Source: Ziziphus jujuba
Lineage: Eukaryota; Streptophyta; Magnoliopsida; Rosales; Rhamnaceae
NCBI RefSeq assembly: GCF_031755915.1
Contig: NC_083388.1
Location: 10,353,001-10,417,000, forward strand
Reading direction: 5' to 3'
DNA: 64,000 nt
Positions 55,815-64,000 of the stretch are shown here, in pieces. Both the position numbers and the translations under genes were made by a program. Position 1 is the first letter of the stretch. The number at the start of each line of letters is the position of its first letter. Under the pieces are notes generated by a model, which saw only the letters and a list, made by a program, of their open reading frames with translations, was not told the origin of the DNA and ran no database searches.

Positions 55815-57000
55815 TACTTATGTATAGTGAAATTTTTCACCTATCGCTAGATTAAAATAAATAAATAAAGCTACCAGATTAAAAAAAGAAAAATAGAAAC
55901 ACCAATAAAAAACCATTTCAATTTGTTTATAAAAACGAAGAAGGAGAAAAGAAGAGCAAAGAAAACCAAAACCATGAGCATTACGAGTTCATATTTAGGT
56001 TGCTAACATTTTTGATTTAGTTGATTAATAAATCACGCATTATTATTAACACAAAACGGTAATAAAATTGGTATATTAATCAATAAAACTTGGTATATAT
56101 CACGGTGAAGAGTGAAGACCCAAGATGGTTGCATCAAAAATAGGCTAGGAATGATATGGAGAGAATTACTCCTTTCTATCCAAGTTCAAGCATGAAGGCA
56201 TCATATTAACTCACTTATAATTGGGTAGAGATCAACAGAGAGCCTCTTATGTGTTACAGAACAAAAAATTAATCCATCTCATGCATGTATTGTAGTTAAA
56301 AAAATAAATTCTTATACTATAATTGATTTTTTTTTTATAAGGTTATACTATAATTAAATGACTATATAATAATATCATATAATAAATGTACATTAACCCA
56401 CTTCAAATTCTCTTAGGGACAAAAGTAATCTTAGACTCAATATGAAATTTGTCTTGTATGGAGAAAGTTTACAATAATCATGGATAATAAATCTTAAATT
56501 CTAAGTTAGTCTGGTACTAAAGGCCAGTTTTATTCATACTACAAATTTTATTAAACATGACACATGCTTAATGATATTTTTTTAATAATTCAAAATTTTC
56601 ATCAATAAAAGGTCACAAGTATACTTAATTACTTAAACAAATATCATCCAAGATACGTATACCAAGCATATTAATGCCACATTCGTCATGGTAGCTGAAA
56701 ATAAAAATTCAGTTGTATAAACCAAAGAAAGGTAAGCATTTCTATATACATATACCAAATGGACTAATATTGTTTGCATTACGTACACTCCAATCTTAAC
56801 AACAGATGAAAACAAAAGTTTGAATTATATAAACGAAAGATTTTATGCATTCCGATATACATGTGTCAGGCAAACTTCTATAGTCTAGTTTATAATATAT
56901 ATCGCACTCTTAAAGATAAAATTGATTTATTTTATAAGTATAAAAAGCAAAAATGAGATTTGATATAGGTGTGTGTAATATGTAATGTGTCTAATTGTAA
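55815..57000. other. AT-rich intergenic region
   Basis: No gene is supported. A 60-codon minus-strand frame near 56633-56815 has no family features. Two similar segments near 56630-56720 and 56760-56870 suggest a short local duplication. Confidence 0.5.
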
Positions 57001-57001
57001 C

Positions 57002-57009
57002 GTGAATAG
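57002..57009. repeat. Target site duplication GTGAATAG (left)
   Basis: GTGAATAG at 57002-57009 is exactly repeated at 57713-57720, bounding the element between. Eight bases is the hAT-superfamily length. Confidence 0.85.
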
Positions 57010-57712
57010 GAGAGGCAGAGCTAGGAAATGATCTTTAACGGGGGGAATTATTTTTAACAAATATGAATTTACTGAATAAGATTTTCTACATTCTTGTATA
57101 CCCATGCAATGTAAAATATCTATTATTATAATATTATACGGAGAATATACAAAAAAATTTAGATCTCAAACTAATTAATAGGTTAATAAGACAAAATCTT
57201 TTACCAAAAAAAATGTTGCTAACACAAATAAATCGTTAATTGAAATTTATGAAAAACGAAATAAAATTTTACGGACTGTTTTTTAAGGAGAAAAATAATA
57301 AACTAAGATTAGATCAGTTTTATTTCAAATATTTATATTAACATTAAGCACTATTCCCTAGCTGATAATTAAAGAAGAGATATAAAACACTCCTAGATAA
57401 TTTCAAAAAAAAAAAAAAAAAAAAAAAACTATATACGTTGAAATTAAAAGCATGTATAAGGCAGAAATGTAAAAATTTCACTTTAATAATAATAACTAAT
57501 GATAACATAATTATATTTATGTATTAACTTTCAAAACTTTCATAAACAATAACTACCTAATTAGATAATATAATAACTTTATTTAAAGGGGCAAAAAAAA
57601 CAAAAAACATTTGGAAAGAAATTAATTAAAAGAGTACATATAAAATAAAAATTTTCAAAAACGTTGCAGGGGCCATGGCCACTCAAGCCAAGGCACAACT
57701 CGGCCACCTCTG
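57010..57712. mobile_element. hAT-type non-autonomous DNA transposon
   Basis: 703 bp with exact 8-bp target duplications. The left end reads GAGAGGCAGAGCTAGG and the right end, reverse strand, CAGAGGTGGCCGAG; a CAGAGGCGGAGCTAGG-like terminus is a common plant hAT end. The inside is AT-rich, has no transposase and includes an A run at 57407-57428. It needs a transposase supplied from elsewhere. Confidence 0.8.
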
Positions 57713-57720
57713 GTGAATAG

Positions 57721-60090
57721 AACTACTCTCTTCGCCCCTCTATATATATATATATATATATATGACTGAATATATTTATGGTTTTTTCAACTGATTTTTT
57801 TTTGGTATATATTTTTCTTTTGGTCTAATGAATTTCTATTTTAATCCTCAATTTTTTTTTTCTCACAGCTAAGGATGATCCTATGTCCAAACAACTTCCT
57901 TTCTAAGGAATTCAGCCAATTTTGCTTGCAAATTAATTTCCTATCACCAAAAGTTGCGCCGACCCAAATACCAAATTTATATACAATAACATTATTATGA
58001 TAATTTTTAAACCAAAAAAGAAAAAATTATTATTATAATATATGCCCTAATGGGTGGATCATTTTCCAACTTTTTTTGTGATATTTTCTTTTTTTCCAGC
58101 CGCCCTACAGTGTTAGTCAAAGCTATTAAAGATATCAAACCAAATAAAAGAGAAGAAGATAAGAAGATTTACCAAAAGAGAAGAGAATAGTAAGGAAAAA
58201 AGAAAAAGTTAAATTCATGGGTAATGTTGGAAGGATTGGAATTTTTTTTTTTTTTTTTTTGTTGGATAAATAAGATTGGAATTTGCTTGCTTCAACACTT
58301 ATATGATATTCTAATACTCTTTTGTCTCATGGGTTGGTGAGAGAATAGAAATAAAGCTTTGAAAGAGAAAAACAAAGGAAGAAACAAAAAAACATGAAGT
58401 AGCCCCACCATTGGAAATTTTGAAATAGACCTGCTACCAAAAAGTATACCTTGCTTTCATCATTTGGTTCTTTTTTGTGGTCTTGTGGGGGAAGGAATAC
58501 GCACACATTAGCAAGCAAAAATGGATCAGAACTGCCACCAAGACTGGAGCAGGCAATAGTCAAACTTGCTAGGATTATACAATCCCAATACATTAAATTC
58601 CTTTACCACTTTTGTGAAAATATTTAAGAGCTAGAGCATCGATCAGTAAGTAATATTATATATATACAACAAGTTTCTTATCAAATAGAATAATATTATA
58701 CTAAAGTTTCTTGTCACAACTATTACACTTGTTAGAATTTGTATGAATATATTTACCCAAAAAAAAAAATGAATTTGTATCCAGAAATCAGAATTTTTAT
58801 CAATCTTTGTGAACTTTGATAAGAGAGCGTATGTTCCAATTTATTCCCAAGAATATTGTGTTTCACTTCAATTCTACTTATTCCCCTTGAAATGTGAGTA
58901 ATCAAATAGAGTATTTTTAATTAAGAGATTATAATATTGTTTTTTTTTTTTAATCTGAAATTACCATCCAAATATTGACCAGCATAGTACGGAATTACCC
59001 ACATATACAAATGGGGGCAGCATTGTAGAAGACAGAAGAAAAAGAGAAAAGGGTAAAGCACTACTTGTCCCAAACTTCCAACAATATTCTAATATATCCT
59101 TGAGTGCCGACCATTTCCACCGCTTGAATTTTCCAAGTTTTCTGCACACCTTACTCATTTCGACTATTTTATTACCACACACACCAGAGACTATCTTCGT
59201 CATCAAATTAAGCCACAGGAAATTTCTCTTATATCCCAGCTGAAGTAATTAACTTTTTTTTTTTTTTTTTTACGAAGAGCTAGAGTTAATTAACTAATTA
59301 AAACATTTTGTTTATATTGTTCCCTTTAACAAACATTAATTATTGATTAGGGAAATTCGTTTGTTTTAAATATTAGGTAGGTAATCTTCATGCCAAGACG
59401 ACAATATGCAGAATTTGGTGCTGCTTTAGTAAAATAAAAAAATAAAATAAAGGAAATAATTCAGCTTATCAACAAGGTTCTTTTTAGCCACTTAACAAGG
59501 GATTGCAAGTGTGTAGACAATTGATTATCCTATTTTCATATTACACAAAAAAAATAATAATAAAAAAAAAAGAAAAAAAAGAGACATACATACCTAGATG
59601 TGCAAGTACCGATTGGTCAGGTTTTGGAGACTATAGTACTACATTCGATTTTCTTTCACATGCTTTTGAAACCCCACATAACCATGCCTTATTACATTAT
59701 TGACCAAAAAAACATTGAAAATTGTAAAGAAGAAGGACCTTGGCAGAGTTTGCCTGCTTAAGAGCAGTCCAGAATTTCAAATATAAACAAAAGCAAAAGG
59801 GGAACATTTAGAAGGACGCCATTGTTGCCTCCAAAAAATTTTGATGACAAGAGAGAGCATATATTATATACATATATATATATATATATAGATATGAATA
59901 AAAATCAACAACCCCATCTTTTGCTTTAACTTTCTTTTATAAATAAACAAACACCTTGATTCCAGATACCATTAAGTAACCTAATTTATATTAGTACTTT
60001 TAAACAACTAATAACAATCATACAATACAAACACACCCTACTGGAATCTCAATAAAAATATTACATTGATTAAAAAAAAAGTGATTAAAT
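57721..60090. other. AT-rich intergenic region
   Basis: No gene is supported. An (AT)n run lies at about 57740-57762 and another at 59864-59890. Minus-strand frames at 58327-58593 and 58961-59206 are 80-90 codons long and show no domain I recognise; codon use and context do not support them. Confidence 0.5.
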
Positions 60091-60110
60091 TTGATCATAT
60101 ATGTAGCTAC

Positions 60111-61244
60111 TCATGCTGACCATGGCAAAGATGTCGACGATGATGATGATGATGCTGTCGGAGAAGGCCAGAGCTGGGCGTTCTTCACCTTGGACACACT
60201 TGAAAGAACACCTAAAGGGGTTACATCTCCAATGACCGTCACTTTCTTTGTTGGTAAGTCTATGCTGAATGATGTCACTCCTGCCAGAATTATTTTAGCA
60301 GATTTTAATAAGAACCAAAAATATGTCACTATTCCACGCATTAATGACAAATTAATTAAACTTTAAATTTTATGTTTGGTGGTTAGTTTTCTCGGGAAAA
60401 ATAAATAAGTAAATAAAAAGTGAAAAAAAGAAAAGAACAATAATAAACCTTCCATTTTAGACAGATGTTTTCTTAGCTTCCCTTCACAGCCTTTGCAATG
60501 TAGTGACACCCTCAAAACAACAACCTGTAGAGATTTCAAACACCAACAATGTCAAAAAATAAATCCTTTTATGTTCTTGTTCAATTTTCTCACAAGAAAA
60601 TGAAATATATATATAAAATAAACCATCTTTCTTCAATAACAATATATATATATATATACACAGAATAATAGCAAAAGGGATTTATATATATATATATATA
60701 TTTTTTTTTAATTTTATTATGGAATGGGAGATTCGAAAACAGACTCATTATCTAGAAAATAAAATGAATTTATTACCTGATGACGAGAGCGAGTTGAGGC
60801 AGAAGACTTTAAAGCAAGAGAGTTTTTTGCACTGAGGCTTCTATACTTCATAGCAGGTTGATCAGCAGGAACCAATGCCGAACCATGATGATGATGATGT
60901 TGGTTATCATCGGACTTCGAGAACCAATCGACGAAGGGGGAATCACTCAAGAGATATCGAGAAGAATCATGATCAGGAGTAGCAGTAGTATTTAGGTCAT
61001 GAATATCAGCGGAGCTTTTTCTATGTAGTTCATAACCTTGCTTTGAGTAAGTACCCCTACTACTTTTCTCATAATTATAAGGCCGAGGATTGATTGGTAA
61101 GTGAGACGAGCAAGGAACATGAGGCAGCGGGATCTTTCGACGATCGCGAACATGATGGCTTCGGCGGACCATGGAATGGTCTACCATGCTTGAGCAAATA
61201 GCTGTGGAAGCTGGAGAAGCACAGAAAAGGTCCATTCTTTTCAT
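60111..61244 (-). CDS. NAKR-like heavy-metal-associated protein
   Basis: Three exons on the minus strand, 61244-60777, 60524-60449 and 60280-60111, join to 237 residues. The N-terminus MKRMDLFCASPASTAIC and the internal RKSSADIHDL and RYLLSDSPFVDW segments are those of the NAKR (SODIUM POTASSIUM ROOT DEFECTIVE) family. An HMA domain occupies about 157-225, with metal-ligand CKGC (166-169) in exon 2 and PTKKVTVIGDVTPLGVL in exon 3. A His run (116-120) and a Ser-rich tail ending SLPWSA follow the family pattern; no isoprenylation CaaX box is present. NAKR1 of Arabidopsis acts in phloem companion cells and flowering; which family member this is cannot be fixed. All junctions keep frame, and the gene looks intact. 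Confidence 0.92.
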
Positions 61245-61259
61245 GGTAATTGGTTGAAG

Positions 61260-61858
61260 GGAGGATAACTTGGGAGTTGGGAGAAGAGGCTTTTGCTATT
61301 AGCTAACTTCTTTCAAAGTTGTATGAAGTAGTACTAGTTGGTGGGAAATAGAGGAAGTAAGAAGTAGAAGTAGAAATCTCCCGAATGAGGCCAATTAGTC
61401 TGCCTTTAAAGTTGGTTTGGATGAGATAAGTAGGACCCACAACGAGAATGAATAATAATAGCTTGGAAGATTTGTGATTAATCTGGTCCTTCAAAGCTGT
61501 CTTTCAACTTTTTCATGCATATGTTTTCTTTTCATGCTCTTCAGTTGTTTGAGAGGCGGTGGGGTTATAAACAAGTTGTGTTGGTCTAGATCTGTTTGAC
61601 ATGATTACTCCCACTATTAAGTAGAGTGAAGAAAATTAAAGTAATCTAAATAGAAGCAATTCATATTATTGCCACATCATTGTCCCATTCTTCAAAAACC
61701 TATTTCAACCTTTTTACTGTTTAATTGATAATCAAATTGCAAAATAGCATAATTTCTAGCTTATATATGCCTATGGTTGACTACGGCCTATGAGTGAGTG
61801 ACTATGCTTGCTCTCTTTCTAGGGATAGTAGACATTCATAGATTATTTTTATTATCAT

Positions 61859-61901
<43 letters not shown>

Positions 61902-64000
61902 TATTATTATTATTATTATTATTATTATACTAATAATTTCATGCATTTTGATTCTAGCTAGCCGGCTATATTTAGTTTAATTGAATTATTATCTCTGAGT
62001 CATATATAGAACTTTCCTTGTCCAATAATTGAATTGCTTTTGATAGCTATAGAGGGGTAGTACTACCGGTTTTGAATATATTGAAAAATTTGTTAACGTG
62101 TGTATGAAATTTTGCATAATTTTTATTACCATTTCTAGCTAGGTATAGCAATAGGATTGGGGCCAAGTGAGATACTGCAAACGTAGAATTTTCCTTGTAC
62201 TGCTCCAACAATATGGATAATAATTAGATGCATCTCCACCATTCTTTTTAGCCTACATTTCATTGGCTTTCCATTTAATTTCTCCAAGAAATTGGTTAAT
62301 GTTTCTTATTTGTATATCTTAAGCAATATACTTGCTTTCATCCATATGATTCTCTGTCTCTTGCACATATACTTTAGATCTTTTGACCGAAAATCTTCGA
62401 TATTAAATATTGGATTAGATCAATCGGCTAGAGCGGATGCGGCCGCATAATCTGTGGTCTTTTATTATTATTATTATTTGACATATTCCATCCCACTACA
62501 TATATTAGATATAATTAATAGAAATTCAATTGATTAATGACTGATATAATTCTCTACATGCATCTTCCAAAATATTTCTTTCATTTACCTGTGACATTCA
62601 TGAGAACGTACAGAAACCTCATATATATATATATATATATATAAATAGAACAGAAAAGACAGTTCGATGTTCATTTGGAATTAATATATCTGTGAGTTAT
62701 TTTATGGAAATACATAAGAAATGTTTTTGAGCTCTATATTCATATTTTTTTTGGGGTGGAAAGCTCTATATGCGTGTTTGTATATGTAGAGTATTAACAA
62801 AACAAAAAATTAAATAAAAAAAAAAGTTTGTATATAAAGAAGAAGTTAAATTGTTTTGAATATTGTGCCCAATGAATTCCGGGATAAATTAGAGAAGAGA
62901 CAAAGAAATGGTAAAAGGAGTCGGTAATGGTCGGCTAACCTACATAAATTGAGGATTAATTGAATTCACATACGCATCAATTGGTTAATCATACATTTAC
63001 ATATTGTTTTTCTAATCTTAAAAAAAGAAAAAAAAAAAAATTGGGGTTCGTGGTAGCCAAACAAACTCTTTAATTGGACAATGTTGTTATGCCCTTTAGC
63101 ATTGGGAAACTTGAGCGAAATGATAGTTAGAAAGTTAAGGGACCGATATTTTTCTAACTAGACAGTAATTAATTATGAGCTTTCCTTTTCCAAAAATAAT
63201 ACTAATAAATAAATAAATGAAAATGAAAATGAAAAAGGTGGAAACTTGACAATTAGGAATCATTGGATGCCTCGTCTTTATGATTGTGTAATGATTTCTG
63301 TAAGCCGTTCAAGATATATATAGCTCTTAATTGATATCCACACGAAAGCAAAGATGGATAGAGTTAATAGTACTTCTCGTCTTGCAAATTAAAGACCAAG
63401 ATTCTGTTTTAATGATGTTGCCACATATTACCATAATTAATTTTCTTTCTAGGGATTTATTACCACAATTAATTAAATATATAGATAATTAAAATGGTCG
63501 GACTAGTTAGCCGTAATGTCAAGGTGAAAATAGTCCTATTGGAAAGCTACTTTTCTTTAATAATAATTTTTAATTTAAAATTTTCATTCCAATATATATA
63601 AAAAGATAAAAAAGGAAATCTCCTCTGGCCTACCACAGGATTATTGCACCAAGGCCTGCTTGCTTATCAGGGTCCAATCAGCCATATAGCTACAAGTGCA
63701 TGTGATTTTTTATTTTTATTTTGGTTGGGGTCGTGCTCGGCATTTTATGCTTTTATTTTCTAGATAAGCATTAATTGTTGTTTAGTGTGATTAGTAGAAC
63801 ATGTAATGGTTGTAATGATTAAAGGTAGAAAATGGGTGAGTTGGGTTCCATCAAACTGCCAAACTGCAGCATATATTAGCGGGTCCAAGCCCTTTTTGGT
63901 GACATTTTTGAGTGGGGGGTTGTTTCAAAGCTGAAAACCACAAGTACAGCCATCGATTACCATCTGATTAGCGCGGGATCCACGATTTTAACTAACTAAA
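61260..64000. other. NAKR upstream region and AT-rich DNA to window end
   Basis: No gene is supported. An (AAT)n/(ATT)n pair at about 61858-61928 can fold on itself. Other simple repeats are (AT)n at 62622-62643 and (ATTATT)n at 62462-62478. The last 300 bases have higher GC content and could be the edge of a gene beyond the window, but no frame or splice signal confirms this. Confidence 0.5.
61858..61928. repeat. (AAT)n followed by (ATT)n microsatellite
   Basis: About fourteen AAT units run directly into about seven ATT units. The two halves are complementary, so the tract can form a hairpin. It is likely length-polymorphic. Confidence 0.85.

Noticed and set aside
54252..55816. Possible 8-9 bp target duplication of the fold-back element
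   Set aside because: TTAAATCT and TTAATTTT agree only partly, and AT-rich DNA makes such likeness common.
58327..59206. Minus-strand frames of 88 and 81 codons
   Set aside because: No domain, no conserved pattern, AT-rich context; lengths expected by chance over several kilobases.
62436..62445. GCGGCCGC site in AT-rich DNA
   Set aside because: A lone rare restriction site; no structure around it suggests vector or function.
1..64000. tRNA, rRNA, CRISPR arrays, phage or bacterial defence genes
   Set aside because: None seen. Repeats are LTRs, inverted repeats or microsatellites, and all genes are plant nuclear types.

Overview
The window is nuclear DNA of a flowering plant, most likely a eudicot. 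It has AT-rich intergenic DNA, many (AT)n and (CT)n microsatellites, GT-AG introns, plant gene families (BAHD acyltransferase, CYP93, P-class PPR, dirigent, NAKR-type HMA protein), and Ty1/copia elements primed by initiator-Met tRNA. No bacterial, organellar or CRISPR features were seen. From remembered family knowledge, the order cupin - RAD51D - PPR - ESB1-like dirigent matches Arabidopsis At1g07750 - At1g07745 - At1g07740 - At1g07730, so this looks like a conserved block stretched by later insertions.

Layout. 0.87-2.9 kb: intact cupin storage-like gene (+). 3.4-4.7 kb: BAHD acyltransferase gene (-) that has lost its last 19 residues to a CAG-to-TAG change. 6.0-7.1 kb: a relic RAD51D 3' end followed by a second copy of the cupin 3' flank, marking a tandem segmental duplication. 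7.65-14.76 kb: the second BAHD copy, now a pseudogene split by a young Tnt1-type copia element (8072-13788, 487-bp LTRs, 5-bp target duplication). 17.9-21.0 kb: intact ten-exon RAD51D (+). 23.2-25.0 kb: intact two-exon CYP93B-like P450 (+), a flavone synthase II candidate.

26-46.6 kb is a nest of dead retroelements: a copia element with an inverted 5' end (26.84-31.89 kb), a long-LTR Ty3-like or LARD-like relic (to 37.03 kb), a copia relic on the minus strand (37.03-38.23 kb), and a second CYP93B-like copy that is a pseudogene, split by a third copia element (38.89-45.54 kb).

47.6-49.0 kb: intronless PPR gene. 49.9-50.9 kb: ESB1-like dirigent gene. 51.6-52.3 kb: copia gag relic behind a short gene-like 5' end. 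54.26-55.81 kb: a fold-back element. 57.01-57.71 kb: a hAT-type non-autonomous transposon with an 8-bp target duplication. 60.1-61.2 kb: three-exon NAKR-like heavy-metal-associated protein gene (-). The last 2.7 kb is AT-rich and shows no gene.

Functionally the genes are independent, as is usual in plants. There are two possible themes. Phenylpropanoid metabolism is represented by the BAHD enzyme, the flavone synthase-like P450 and the dirigent protein. The block itself is held together by inherited order, not by a shared pathway. The most informative signals are the tandem duplication that made the BAHD pair and the run of apparent C-to-T changes at CHG sites in the young copia element.
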